Shown: positions 44,306 to 53,399, numbered from the stretch's first letter. The stretch: DNA of 64,000 nucleotides from Acidobacteriota bacterium (GCA_016184115.1 JACPDH010000039.1:1-64000); one strand, 5' to 3'. Numbers and translations are program-made. The notes: generated by a model not told the origin, from the sequence alone.

Positions 44306-47128
44306 TCACGAGTGCGAGACGATTGCCTCGCATCGGTCGCACGTGCCGCGAGCATCCGTGACCTCTTCGCGGTACTGCCAGCAGCGCACGCACTTCGCGC
44401 CGCGCGCCGGCTTCATCACGATTCCTACGGTACCGACTCCGTCGAATACGAGCGGCTCCGCATCGCTCGCCGTCGACGTTCTGTCGAAGTCGACGTGCGA
44501 AACGATCAGAACGCGCGCGAGATCGTCGATCGGGATTCCGCCAGTGAGCGTCTCGGGCGCGAAGTCGCCGGTGAGGACGATGTCGGCCTCGAGCGACTTG
44601 CCGATCTTCTGCGCGGCCCGCGCTGGCTCGAGCACCTTGTTCGCAGCCTCGCGAAGCGCAAAGACTCGATCCCACGCAGCCGCTTCTTCTGCGCCGATCC
44701 GATAGGCGGAGAAGTCGGGGAACTGCGCGAGGTGGACCGACGCCTCGCTCTCTCCTTTGATCCGCTCCCAGATCTCGTCAGCAGTAAAGGAAAGGACCGG
44801 CGCGATGACGCGTACGAACCCCGAGAGGATCATGTGGAGTGCGGTTTGCGCCGAGCGTCGAAGCTTCGAATCGGGCGCTTCGATGTAGAGCGTGTCCTTG
44901 ATGATGTCGAAGTAGAGCGCGGAGAGCGACACCGTGCTCAGCTCGAGAATCCGATGGTAGATGATGTGGAACTCCAGCTCCTCGTAGGCCTGGATGCAGC
45001 GCGAGAACGTCTCGTACGCGCGCCCGACCGCCCAGCGGTCGAGCGGGTCGAGCGCATCGAACGGCAACGCGTCAGTCGCCGGGTCGAAGCCGTCGTAGTC
45101 GGCGAGGTTGCCGAGCATGAATCGAGCAGTGTTGCGGATCTTGAGATATGCCTCGGCGAGCCGGGCGAGGATCTCGTTGCCGATGCCCATGTCGTCGCGA
45201 TAGTCGATCATCGCAACCCACATGCGCAGGATGTCGCTGCCGTGCTTCTTGATCACGTCCTCGGGCGCCACGACGTTCCCGAGCGATTTCGACATCTTCC
45301 GCCCCTTCTCGTCGACGACGAACCCGCACGTCACGACGTGGCGGTAAGGCGCGCTTCCTTCGATGCCGGTGCCGACCAGGAGTGACGACTGGAACCAGCC
45401 TCGATGCTGGTCGTGTCCCTCGAGGTAGATGTCGCACGGCCAGGTCAACTCGGGGCGCGGCTTCATGACCGCGACATGCGAGCATCCCGAGTCGAACCAG
45501 ACGTCGAGAATGTCGTTCTCCTTGCGGAACGCGTGCGCGCCACACGCGCAGCTGTGTCCTTCAGGCAGGAACGCCTCGGCCGGGCGCGTGTACCACGCGT
45601 CGGCACCTTCTTCCCGGAACGCCGCGACGACGTTTGCGAAGAACTCGGGCGACGTGATCGCTTCGCCGCACTTTTCGCAGAAGAGAACCGTGATCGGCAC
45701 GCCCCAGAGCCGTTGGCGGGAAATGCACCAGTCGGGCCGGTTCTCGATCATTCCGCGGATTCGTTCCTCACCCCACTTCGGTGACCACTCGACCTTCGCG
45801 ACCTCCTCGATCGCGCGCTGGCGAAGCGTTGATTCAGAGCTCGTCGAGGGACGGTCCATCGCGATGAACCACTGCTCCGTCGCGCGGAAGATGATCGGGT
45901 TCTTGCAGCGCCAGCAGTGCGGATAGCTGTGGCCGAGCGACGTTCCCGCGACGAGCGAGCCGTTCGCCTTCATGTGGGCGACGATCTCGGGATTCGCCTT
46001 GAAGACGTGGCGGCCAGCCCACATCGATACTTCGTCGATGAACTCGCCGCGATGGTTCACCGGCGTGTACACCGGCAGACCGTACTCCATGCCGAGCCGG
46101 TAGTCGTCGGCGCCGTGCCCCGGCGCGGTGTGGACGAGCCCCGTCCCGGCGTCGAGGGTCACGTGATCGCCGACGACGAACATTCCATCGCGATCGAGGA
46201 ACGCGTGGCGATACGACTCGCGGTCGAGCTCCGTTCCCTTGAACGTTTTCACGATCGCGTAGTCGTTCCAGCCCGCCGCCTTAGCGACACTTTCGACGAG
46301 CTCTTTCGCCACGATGTGGTTCGCACCGTCGACGTTGACGACCGCGTAGTCGTGGGTGGGATGGAGCGCGATCGCGAGATTCGCGGGAAGCGTCCACGGA
46401 GTCGTCGTCCAGATGACGGCGAACAGCGGCTCAGTTGCGGGAAGGCCAAGCCTGGCGACGACAGCGTCGCTCGCGCGGAAGCGGACGTAGACCGATGGCG
46501 AGGTGTGGTCCTCGTACTCGACTTCGGCCTCTGCGAGTGCGGTCTGGCAGTGCGTGCACCAATGCACCGGCTTGAGCCCCTTGTAGACGAGTCCCTCCTT
46601 GAAGAAGCGGCCGAGAGCGTCGGCGATGTCCGCCTCGTAGTCGAACGCCATCGTCATGTACGGGTTAGGCCAGTCGCCCAGGACGCCGAGGCGTTTGAAG
46701 TCCTCGCGCTGGATGTCGACGTACTTGCGAGCGAATTCGCGGCACTCTTTGCGAAACTCCGCAGCCGAGAGCTCTCTCTTTTTCGGGCCGAGCTCCTTGT
46801 CGACGCGGTGCTCGATCGGAAGGCCATGGCAATCCCATCCCGGAACGTAAGGAGAGTCGTAGCCCATCATCGTCCGCGATTTCACGACGAGGTCTTTCAG
46901 AATCTTGTTGAGCGCGTGGCCGATGTGGATGTGGCCGTTCGCGTACGGGGGACCGTCATGCAGTACGAACTTCGTCCTCCCTTCCGACTTGCGCCGGATC
47001 TGGCCGTAGAGATCGATCGAGCTCCACTTCGCGAGCCGTGCGGGCTCGTTCTGGGGGAGATTCGCCTTCATCGCGAGCCCGGTTTTCGGGAGGTTGAGCG
47101 TTTTCTTCAGATCCTCTTTGTCGGCCAT
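44306..47128 (-). CDS. ileS: Isoleucyl-tRNA synthetase
   Basis: 940 aa class Ia enzyme. HIGH motif in GHIHIGHALNK (about 68-78), WDCHGLPIEH, the editing domain (TTTPWTLPANLAI, DAGTGLVHTAPGHGADDY), KMSKS in GRKMSKSLGN, and a C-terminal zinc finger CVRCWQYREEV...GTCDRCE. The catalytic and zinc parts match the bacterial (ileS1) type. GGAAGGA precedes the ATG. A TTGAAA-17-TTAGTT promoter lies just upstream. Complete and of usual length. Confidence 0.97.
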   Translation of the reverse strand: MADKEDLKKTLNLPKTGLAMKANLPQNEPARLAKWSSIDLYGQIRRKSEGRTKFVLHDGPPYANGHIHIGHALNKILKDLVVKSRTMMGYDSPYVPGWDCHGLPIEHRVDKELGPKKRELSAAEFRKECREFARKYVDIQREDFKRLGVLGDWPNPYMTMAFDYEADIADALGRFFKEGLVYKGLKPVHWCTHCQTALAEAEVEYEDHTSPSVYVRFRASDAVVARLGLPATEPLFAVIWTTTPWTLPANLAIALHPTHDYAVVNVDGANHIVAKELVESVAKAAGWNDYAIVKTFKGTELDRESYRHAFLDRDGMFVVGDHVTLDAGTGLVHTAPGHGADDYRLGMEYGLPVYTPVNHRGEFIDEVSMWAGRHVFKANPEIVAHMKANGSLVAGTSLGHSYPHCWRCKNPIIFRATEQWFIAMDRPSTSSESTLRQRAIEEVAKVEWSPKWGEERIRGMIENRPDWCISRQRLWGVPITVLFCEKCGEAITSPEFFANVVAAFREEGADAWYTRPAEAFLPEGHSCACGAHAFRKENDILDVWFDSGCSHVAVMKPRPELTWPCDIYLEGHDQHRGWFQSSLLVGTGIEGSAPYRHVVTCGFVVDEKGRKMSKSLGNVVAPEDVIKKHGSDILRMWVAMIDYRDDMGIGNEILARLAEAYLKIRNTARFMLGNLADYDGFDPATDALPFDALDPLDRWAVGRAYETFSRCIQAYEELEFHIIYHRILELSTVSLSALYFDIIKDTLYIEAPDSKLRRSAQTALHMILSGFVRVIAPVLSFTADEIWERIKGESEASVHLAQFPDFSAYRIGAEEAAAWDRVFALREAANKVLEPARAAQKIGKSLEADIVLTGDFAPETLTGGIPIDDLARVLIVSHVDFDRTSTASDAEPLVFDGVGTVGIVMKPARGAKCVRCWQYREEVTDARGTCDRCEAIVSHS

Positions 47129-47156
47129 GGGGAGTCCTTCCGTGACAAGTGGGCGA

Positions 47157-47185
47157 AACTAACACCGCAACGTATTGAATTTCAA
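47157..47185 (-). promoter_or_regulatory. Sigma-70-type promoter for ileS
   Basis: On the minus strand TTGAAA (47185 to 47180) and TTAGTT (47162 to 47157) are separated by exactly 17 nt, 28 nt before the ileS ATG. It abuts the left arm of element D at 47186. Confidence 0.5.
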
Positions 47186-47371
47186 GGCGAAGCGCTTCGC
47201 GAAATGCGAAATGCGGAACGCGGAATGTGGAGAGCGGAATCGGGCTGCCGGTTCGCGTGCGATGACGCCGGCTGCAGATGTTGCTCGTCTGATACGAGAG
47301 AGACGTCGCGGAAGAGTCAGCGGGGAACCGGAACGCCATTCCGCGATCCGCGATCCGAATTCCGCATTGAG
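47186..47371. repeat. Heptad-word hairpin element D (GCGGAAT/GCGAAAT)
   Basis: Left arm 47186-47244 runs GCGAAAT, GCGAAAT, GCGGAAC, GCGGAAT, GTGGAGA, GCGGAAT in 7-nt steps. Right arm 47331-47371 gives the reverse words CATTCCG, CGATCCG, CGATCCG, AATTCCG, CATTGAG. The centre contains GCCGG/CCGGC and CTCGT/ACGAG stems. It lies between the transglycosylase stop (47373) and the ileS promoter. Words resemble those of element C. Confidence 0.8.
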
Positions 47372-47372
47372 C

Positions 47373-48755
47373 CTAGAGCCCGCCGGCCGTGACCGCGTGT
47401 GTCACCGAGACTCGCAGCTTCTGGCCCGTCTTGAGAACGCTCTTTCGCGGGATGTTGTTCAGCGAGCGAAGCTCGTCGACCGAGAGGCCATGCCGTTTCG
47501 CGATTGCGAAGAGGGTTTCGCCCTTCTTTACCGTGTGGTACTTCGACTTTGGCTTCTGCGCGAGGCTCCTTGAAAGCTCAGTCTGGCTGACGGGCACCCA
47601 AATCGCGGCGCCCGTGCGCAGCTTGCCAACACCGCCGTTCATGGCGGAGATTGTCCGCGACTCGGCGCCCAGCTTCCTCGCGAGTGATTTGAGATTGTCG
47701 CCCTTGCGGACGGTGTAGCGCGCGACCTGCAGGTACGGGTCGTCCCCACGCAACGAGCCGGCTGAGTCGGCGACGCGGGAGGATGCGAACTTTGGGAGTC
47801 GCACTCGGATCGTTCCCGGAGGCGTGACTCCTCGGCGCAGCATTGGGTTGAGCTCACGGAGAAGGCGTTCCTCGATGCCGGCCGTCTCCGCGATGAACTT
47901 GAGCGATACGGGGCCGGAGATTGCGACCTCGACGGCGTCGTCGAGCTCCTTCACCGGCTCGCACAGCAGAAACCCGTGCGCTTCCGGCTGGCTAACGATC
48001 ATGAGCGTCGCGAAGAAGGTTGGCACGTAGCCGCGCGTTTCACGAGGGAGTGCTGCTTTGCTCGAAAGGTCCCAGAAATTCTCTGCGGCGTTGGCCGCGA
48101 GACTGCGCCTGACGCGTCCAGGTCCCGCGTTGTAGGAGGCGAGCGCAAGTGGCCAATCCTCGAACTTCGCGTGAAGGTCCTTGAGATAGCGTGCTGCCGC
48201 CCGCGTGGAGCGCTCAGGGTCGGCGCGCTCGTCGACCCACCAGTCGACGCGAAGGCCGTACTCCCGCGCGGTGGCGGGCATGAATTGCCACATTCCGTAC
48301 GCGCCGACACGAGAGACGTTCGAGGTGATGTAGCCGCTCTCGATCACGGGGAGATAGGCGAGGGCCCTAGGCAGCTCGTGCTCGTCGAGGATCGCGTCGA
48401 TCATTGCGCGGTAGCGCGTCGACCGGTCGAGTGAGGCCTGGATCCTCGGTTTGAGATCGGTCGAAAAAAGGTTCAGCGCGCCAAAGATCGAAGGATGGTC
48501 GGGAATCTCGATCGACGTCGCAGCTTCATAGTCGTCGATGATACCCGCCGCCGATTCCGCCTCACGCTCGACGATGAAGTCGTGAACGAGCACGAGCGCT
48601 TCGTTGAACTGGGCGACGTCTCCGTGGAGCATCGCAACGGGAGGCGCGACCGCAACTGGCACGGTTGCAGGCCGGGGTGCAGGCGTCGTGCTGTTCGAGG
48701 CGCAAGCGGCGAGCAGCAGCGAAACCCCCGCGATGGTCAGTTTCCTCACGATCAT
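47373..48755 (-). CDS. Membrane-bound lytic transglycosylase with two LysM domains (MltD-like)
   Basis: About 460 aa lipoprotein (IAGVSLLLAAC lipobox). Catalytic SLT domain: ALAYLPVIESGYITSNVSRVGAYGMWQFM, with the catalytic Glu in VIESGY, then LASYNAGPGRV. Two LysM domains near the C-terminus (YTVRKGDNLKSLARKLG and HTVKKGETLFAIAKRHGLSVDEL) bind peptidoglycan. I start at ATG 48755, which gives a clean signal; GTG 48776 is the alternative. Cleaves glycan strands in cell-wall turnover. Confidence 0.92.
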   Translation of the reverse strand: MIVRKLTIAGVSLLLAACASNSTTPAPRPATVPVAVAPPVAMLHGDVAQFNEALVLVHDFIVEREAESAAGIIDDYEAATSIEIPDHPSIFGALNLFSTDLKPRIQASLDRSTRYRAMIDAILDEHELPRALAYLPVIESGYITSNVSRVGAYGMWQFMPATAREYGLRVDWWVDERADPERSTRAAARYLKDLHAKFEDWPLALASYNAGPGRVRRSLAANAAENFWDLSSKAALPRETRGYVPTFFATLMIVSQPEAHGFLLCEPVKELDDAVEVAISGPVSLKFIAETAGIEERLLRELNPMLRRGVTPPGTIRVRLPKFASSRVADSAGSLRGDDPYLQVARYTVRKGDNLKSLARKLGAESRTISAMNGGVGKLRTGAAIWVPVSQTELSRSLAQKPKSKYHTVKKGETLFAIAKRHGLSVDELRSLNNIPRKSVLKTGQKLRVSVTHAVTAGGL

Positions 48756-48793
48756 CGTCGTTCTCGCCCTCACCACCCCGGCGGTCGGGCGCT

Positions 48794-50008
48794 CTAGCGC
48801 GCCGTCCCGAAATCGATCTTTAAGTTTACCTGATAAGTCTCTGCCGTGTCCTGCAACTCGACGATCTGCTCTTCGACCTGGAGTGCGTTCCGGTCACCGT
48901 CCTCCATCTGGACTGTGATCCGAACCCGCTTCGTGTTTGCCCGCGCGGCTCCCTCTGCCTTCAGTCCGATCGTCTTCGGCGACCTCTTGGCGGATGCGCC
49001 GAGCGCGCTCAACGCGTCGAGCGCTGATGACGCACTCTTCTTCGTCCCCTGCGTCGCCTTCTTCCGCAATGCGTCGAGCTCTGCCATCACGTCGACCGAC
49101 GAGCGCACCTTTACATGCTTGACCTCGGGTGTCTCCTCGACGGCAGCTGGCGCAGCTGCAGCCACCGCTGCTGCAGCGGGAGCGACAATGTGCTCGGGGG
49201 GGGAAGGTCTGGGCGCAGGCACTGGTGGCGCTTCAATGACCGGAGCGAGCTTCGCCGCGGGAGGAGCGGCTGGCGCGGGCGCGGCAGGTTTCGCGGCGGC
49301 TGGCGGCGGCACCTGCGGAGTGGGGGCCTTCGGAATCGGCTTGGCCGCTTCGGGAACGGCGACCGGCAGTCCCCGATCGCGAACGATCGGCGCCACCTTA
49401 GTCGCGGGCTCGTCGCCCATCATCCGCTTGCGCAGGTTCTTCAGCGTGAGCTTCGAGATCAGCTTCAGCGTCTCAAAGACTCCCTGTCCGGTGACGGCTG
49501 ACGACTCGGTGAACTCGTATTTCCCGTCCGGGTCGAGGATCCGCTGCAGCTCCTCCGCGGGGAGGATCGTCGAGAGGTCGCGCTTGTTGAGCTGCACGAC
49601 GACCGGGATCTCGTCGAGCTCGAGGCCGATTTCCGCCAGATTCTCGCGGAGGTTCCCGAGGCTCTCCATGTTGGCGTCGACCATCGCCTTCTGCGAGTCG
49701 GCAACGAAGACGATCCCGTCGGCTCCCTTGAGAACGAGCTTGCGCGTCGTGTTGTAGAAGACCTGGCCCGGTACCGTGTAGAGCTGAAGACGGGTCTTGA
49801 ATCCGCCGATTACGCCGACGTCGATCGGGAGGAGGTCGAAGAAGAGGGTCCGGTCAGTCTCGGTTTCGAGGCTGACCATTTCGCCGCGGCTTCCCGGCGA
49901 AGTCTTCTGATAGATGTAGTGGAGGTTCGTGGTCTTGCCGCAGAGGCCCGGACCGTAGTACACGATCTTCGCGGCCATCTGCATTGTCGCGTAGTTGAAG
50001 AAGACCAT
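48794..50008 (-). CDS. MglA-type small GTPase with long Pro/Ala-rich C-terminal extension
   Basis: 404 aa. Residues 1-200 match MglA (FFNYATMQMAAKIVYYGPGLCGKTT, Walker A at 19-27; TVPGQVFYN in place of DTAGQ; VQLNKRD for the NKxD motif). MglA controls gliding polarity in myxobacteria. After residue about 205 comes a 110-residue Pro/Ala linker (APAPAAPPAAK) and a C-terminal region with a coiled segment and a beta part (RVRITVQMEDGDRNALQVEEQIVELQ). No MglB or other partner gene is adjacent. ATG 50008 is taken because MglA begins at MxFxNY. Confidence 0.85.
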   Translation of the reverse strand: MVFFNYATMQMAAKIVYYGPGLCGKTTNLHYIYQKTSPGSRGEMVSLETETDRTLFFDLLPIDVGVIGGFKTRLQLYTVPGQVFYNTTRKLVLKGADGIVFVADSQKAMVDANMESLGNLRENLAEIGLELDEIPVVVQLNKRDLSTILPAEELQRILDPDGKYEFTESSAVTGQGVFETLKLISKLTLKNLRKRMMGDEPATKVAPIVRDRGLPVAVPEAAKPIPKAPTPQVPPPAAAKPAAPAPAAPPAAKLAPVIEAPPVPAPRPSPPEHIVAPAAAAVAAAAPAAVEETPEVKHVKVRSSVDVMAELDALRKKATQGTKKSASSALDALSALGASAKRSPKTIGLKAEGAARANTKRVRITVQMEDGDRNALQVEEQIVELQDTAETYQVNLKIDFGTAR

Positions 50009-50060
50009 CCGCTCCTGCTCCGAGGTAGGGGTCGATGGTAGCACCCGCTTCCAAAACGAA

Positions 50061-50900
50061 TCAAGGAAGCGGGAATGCGTGAAGAGCCTCCTGCACGCTT
50101 CTCACGCGGGTGTCGTCAGGCTCACGTTCGAGAACGATCTCGCAAAGCGCGAGCGCAAGGCTCGCGTACGCCGCCCTCATTGTCGGCTCAGCCGCGAGAA
50201 GATCCAAGTGTTTTCGAACGACGGCGGTGTCACCGCGAACTACGGGGCCCGTAAAGCGGGCCGTTCCGTTGTTGCGCCGCCAGTTTTCGATGGCCGAGAT
50301 CGCGAGGGCGGCGATGTCGTCGGCCGTGACTCCGTCGACGCCCACGCCCGCGAGCAGTCGCTCGCTCATGGAGAGGAGTGTCGCGGGGCCGGCGGCCGCC
50401 ATTACCGCGGCCGCGTGGTAGGTTGGCTTTGCGGAGGCGGTGACGCGCGCGAGGCGAGCGCGGGCTCGTCTCGCGATCTCCTCCGCGACCTCGAGCGCAT
50501 CCTCCGGACCCTCGGCGACGAGAAGCGCGCCGTCGAGCGCCCCTTCAGCACCGGGCGGCGGGAGCGATCGCAGAGGATGGAGGCTGAACGCGCGCGCGTG
50601 AGGCGCGAAGAGTGAAGCCGGGAGCGCACCGCTCGCATGGACGAGCCAGAGCGTTTCGGGCGCGTGCAGGGCGAGACTGCCACATAGCTCGGGGAGTGCG
50701 TCGTCGCTCACCGCGACCACGACGAGGTCGGCGCCAGCGAGGAGCGAGTCGATCGCGAGGCGCGGAGCGGAAAGACGTTCGGGAAGCGTACTCGCCGAAC
50801 CGTCGCGCAGCGCAACGCCGGCGATCGGGGCGTCAGCAGTGAGCCAGGCGCTTCCAAAAGCCCAGGCGGCGCGGCCGCCACCGATGATTCCGAGTCGCAT
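50061..50900 (-). CDS. Rossmann-like / DUF2520 protein
   Basis: 279 aa. An N-terminal NAD(P)-binding Rossmann fold (MRLGIIGGGRAAWAFGSAW) and a C-terminal DUF2520 all-helical part (YHAAAVMAAAGPATLLSMSERLLAGVGV, FTGPVVRGDTAVVRKHL) match the family. It resembles 6-phosphogluconate dehydrogenase-like proteins; the substrate is unknown. ATG 50900 has no Shine-Dalgarno; a TAGACT-like box lies 6 nt upstream. Downstream of the 103-nt gap, the sigma-54 activator is divergent. Confidence 0.85.
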   Translation of the reverse strand: MRLGIIGGGRAAWAFGSAWLTADAPIAGVALRDGSASTLPERLSAPRLAIDSLLAGADLVVVAVSDDALPELCGSLALHAPETLWLVHASGALPASLFAPHARAFSLHPLRSLPPPGAEGALDGALLVAEGPEDALEVAEEIARRARARLARVTASAKPTYHAAAVMAAAGPATLLSMSERLLAGVGVDGVTADDIAALAISAIENWRRNNGTARFTGPVVRGDTAVVRKHLDLLAAEPTMRAAYASLALALCEIVLEREPDDTRVRSVQEALHAFPLP

Positions 50901-51004
50901 GGAGATAGTCTAACGGCGTTCGGCGTTGCGAAATCGGCGGCGAGAGCCGACACTGGACGGCGACGGAGATCGGCGCCCCTCGCGGCGGCCTCTCGTCGCA
51001 CGAC

Positions 51005-52537
51005 ATGCTGGTCCCTTTCGAACTGCGGCGCAAGCTGCTCCAGCTCGAGGCGCTCTACGACATCGGCAGAGCACTGAGCTCACTGCGCCCGGAAGGGGAC
51101 CTTCTCGAGGAGCTGATGCAACGGGCGGTCGCCGTGCTCGATGCGACGATCGGATTCGCGGTGTCGCTCGATGCGGAATCGCAGCTCCAGCATCTCTACG
51201 CGCTCGGCCTCCGCGAGGGTGAGTCGGCCGAGCGGGTGATGGCGACCGAGCCGGTGAGGCGCGTGCTTGCGATGCGGACGCCGCTCTCGACGACAGTGAG
51301 CGAGTTTCTCGGCGAGCCTGGAGGCGCTGTTCTGGTGGCGCCGCTTCTCGCCGGTGACGTGCTGCTCGGCGCCGTCGGCGTCGTTGGGAAGGAAGAGCGC
51401 GGCGCGGCCCCCGGCAGCTTCGTCGAAGACGACCTTCGATTCCTCGCGTCGTTGGCGACGATCGGTGCAGCCGCGATCGACAACTCGAGAAACTTCGCAC
51501 GGCTCAACCGGATGCGCGAGTCGCTCGAGAGCGAGAACCGCTCACTTCGAGAGAGGATGCTGCGCGAGTTCAGCGATCGCCTCATGATCGGAGACTCACC
51601 GCAGATGCAGCGGGTGATCGACCTCGTCGCGCGCGTCGCCGACAGTCATGCAAACGTACTGATCCGAGGCGAGTCGGGGACCGGCAAGGAAATGATTGCG
51701 CGCCTCGTGCACGGCAATTCACCTCGACGCGAGAAGCCGTTCATCGCGCTCAACTGCGCGGCGCTTCCCGAAACGCTGCTCGAATCGGAGCTCTTTGGCA
51801 TCGAGCGCGGCGTCGCGACGGGAGTCGAAGCCCGCCCGGGCAAGTTCGAGCTTGCACAGGGAGGAACGGTGTTTCTCGACGAGATCGGCGACATTCCGCT
51901 CACCCTGCAGGCGAAGCTCCTTCGTGTGCTGCAGGAGAGGGAGATCGAGAAACTCGGCGGCCGGAAGAAGATCAAAGTCGACGTGCGAATTCTCGCGGCG
52001 ACCCATCGACCTCTCGAGACGATGATCGAAAGAGGCGAGTTCCGCCAGGATCTCTACTATCGGCTGAAGGTTGTCGAGATCAAGCTTCCGCCGCTACGTG
52101 AGCGACGGCAGGACATCCCGAAGCTCGTCCGCTATTTCCTCGACAAATACGGCAGGCGCGAAGGCAGGCCTGACATCCGGCTCGCGCCGGAGGCACTCGA
52201 CAAGATTCTCACGTACCCGTTCCCGGGGAATGTGCGCGAGCTCGAGAATCTGATCGAAGGCGCAGTCGCGCTCGCGGTCGATCCAGTGATCGGTTCCGCT
52301 GACTTGCATCTGGGGAGCCTGACCGAGGCGAGCGGAGGGACGGTGGACAGGCTCGGGACAGATCTCCCCACACTTCGCGAGTTGGAACTTCGCTATGTCG
52401 CGAAAGTCCTCACCGAGACGAAGGGGAACATGTCGCACGCATCGAGGATCCTGGGGGTCGATCGGAAGACGGTGTATCGGTTACGCGATGCGTTGTCCCA
52501 AAATAGTACAATTGGTGAATTTGTGGACATAAACTGA
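51005..52537 (+). CDS. GAF-domain sigma-54-interacting transcription activator with GVATGV loop
   Basis: 510 aa. N-terminal GAF domain (about 15-165; LEALYDIGRALSSLRPEGDLLEELM). AAA+ domain: Walker A GESGTGKE, Walker B GGTVFLDEIGDIP, sensor/arginine region NVRELENLIEGA. The sigma-54 contact loop reads GVATGVEARPG where GAFTGA is usual; similar GVATGV loops occur in a subgroup of these proteins, so its contact with sigma-54 may be altered. Fis HTH at the end (SHASRILGVDRKTVYRLRD). It lies 160 nt upstream of a good -24/-12 element, its likely target. Confidence 0.88.
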   Translation: MLVPFELRRKLLQLEALYDIGRALSSLRPEGDLLEELMQRAVAVLDATIGFAVSLDAESQLQHLYALGLREGESAERVMATEPVRRVLAMRTPLSTTVSEFLGEPGGAVLVAPLLAGDVLLGAVGVVGKEERGAAPGSFVEDDLRFLASLATIGAAAIDNSRNFARLNRMRESLESENRSLRERMLREFSDRLMIGDSPQMQRVIDLVARVADSHANVLIRGESGTGKEMIARLVHGNSPRREKPFIALNCAALPETLLESELFGIERGVATGVEARPGKFELAQGGTVFLDEIGDIPLTLQAKLLRVLQEREIEKLGGRKKIKVDVRILAATHRPLETMIERGEFRQDLYYRLKVVEIKLPPLRERRQDIPKLVRYFLDKYGRREGRPDIRLAPEALDKILTYPFPGNVRELENLIEGAVALAVDPVIGSADLHLGSLTEASGGTVDRLGTDLPTLRELELRYVAKVLTETKGNMSHASRILGVDRKTVYRLRDALSQNSTIGEFVDIN

Positions 52538-52696
52538 AAGTTATTTGTTTACAATGTGTTGCGCGTGCGCTATGGTCCTGTCTCTGCCATACGGGGAAAA
52601 TTGGGACACTATTGTGGCGAGATAAGCTCGTCTCTGGTTTCAGTTAAATGTTAGAAAGCAAACGGGTTGTGTAGTTTGTGCGCGTGCGGCCAAAGT

Positions 52697-52712
52697 TGGC
52701 AGTTCCTTTGCT
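52697..52712 (+). promoter_or_regulatory. Sigma-54 (-24/-12) promoter
   Basis: TGGCAGTTCCTTTGCT matches TGGCACN5TTGCW in all positions that matter: GG at -24 and GC at -12, 12 nt apart. Predicted start is about 52723. The 160 nt between the activator's stop and this element are AT-rich (for example TGAAAGTTATTTGTTTACAA) and hold small dyads (CACTATTGTG near 52609), which are plausible activator sites. Nothing else is seen in that gap. Confidence 0.8.
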
Positions 52713-52760
52713 CTCCCACTGTGCGGGATCCAAACCCACCGCCAGTTGAGAGGGATGACA

Positions 52761-52922
52761 ATGACTGCACTCGTACGCCGGAAGCTCGAAGTTGCCGTGA
52801 ATGCACGGTACGTGTTGCCCGTAGTGCTCGCGACGAATACACTGCTTCTGTTCGCGTACGACAGCCTGCTCGGAATCCCCAGCTGGATCAAAGTCGCGGC
52901 GACGCTGTTTCTCCAGTTCTAA
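52761..52922 (+). CDS. Small membrane protein, 53 aa
   Basis: Reads MTALVRRKLEVAVNARYVLP and then a hydrophobic helix (VVLATNTLLLFAY) and a short GIPSWIKVAATLFLQF tail, ending at TAA 52920-52922. GAGAGG lies 6 nt ahead of ATG 52761; an ATG at 52755 is overlapped by that site. It is the first gene after the -24/-12 element. Positive N-terminus (RRK) and one or two helices suggest an inner-membrane peptide. No family recognised. It could be the first gene of the partner-switch operon. Confidence 0.6.
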   Translation: MTALVRRKLEVAVNARYVLPVVLATNTLLLFAYDSLLGIPSWIKVAATLFLQF

Positions 52923-52949
52923 AGCGAACGTGGCTCCAGGTCCGAACTG

Positions 52950-53399
52950 ATGACTGACGCCGTCGATCGACAGGTCGAGCTCACTCTACCCATGGTCGAG
53001 GATATCGAGCTCGCGGTCATCAAGACTGCCGCCGACCTCGCCCGGAAGGTCGGCATGGGCAGTGTCGAAATCGACGAAGTCTCCCATGCGATCATCGAAG
53101 CCTGTATCAACGCTCGTGAACACGCGTGTTGCGCCGATGAACGCATCTATCTAAGATTCCTCGGAGGGATTACAACCGACGGTCGGGCGAAGCTCGAGGT
53201 CTGGATCAAAGACCGTGGCGTCGGGTTCGACCCTTCGAAGGTGAAGCCCCGCGAGCCCGGCAAGACCGATGCTCCTCGCAAGCGGGGCTGGGGGCTCCAG
53301 ATCATGCGCGCCCATGTCGACGACCTCGAGATCAACTCTGGGGCCGACGGCACCACCATTCATATGGTCAAATTCTCCGAGAGACGACGCGATGACTGA
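52950..53399 (+). CDS. Anti-sigma factor-type kinase (RsbW/SpoIIAB-like, HATPase_c_2)
   Basis: 149 aa GHKL ATPase of the partner-switch type. N-box in EACINAREHACC, G1 in DRGVGFDPSKV and the lid/G2 in RKRGWGLQIMRAHVDDLEI are all conserved. It should phosphorylate the STAS protein encoded next, and bind a sigma factor or other target. Its end overlaps the STAS start by 8 nt. Starts 27 nt after the small membrane protein gene, so likely one operon under the sigma-54 promoter. Confidence 0.88.
   Translation: MTDAVDRQVELTLPMVEDIELAVIKTAADLARKVGMGSVEIDEVSHAIIEACINAREHACCADERIYLRFLGGITTDGRAKLEVWIKDRGVGFDPSKVKPREPGKTDAPRKRGWGLQIMRAHVDDLEINSGADGTTIHMVKFSERRRDD

Noticed and set aside
45917-47392. Open frame of about 490 codons opposite ileS
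   Set aside because: Antisense shadow of a clearly conserved gene, with no recognisable motif.
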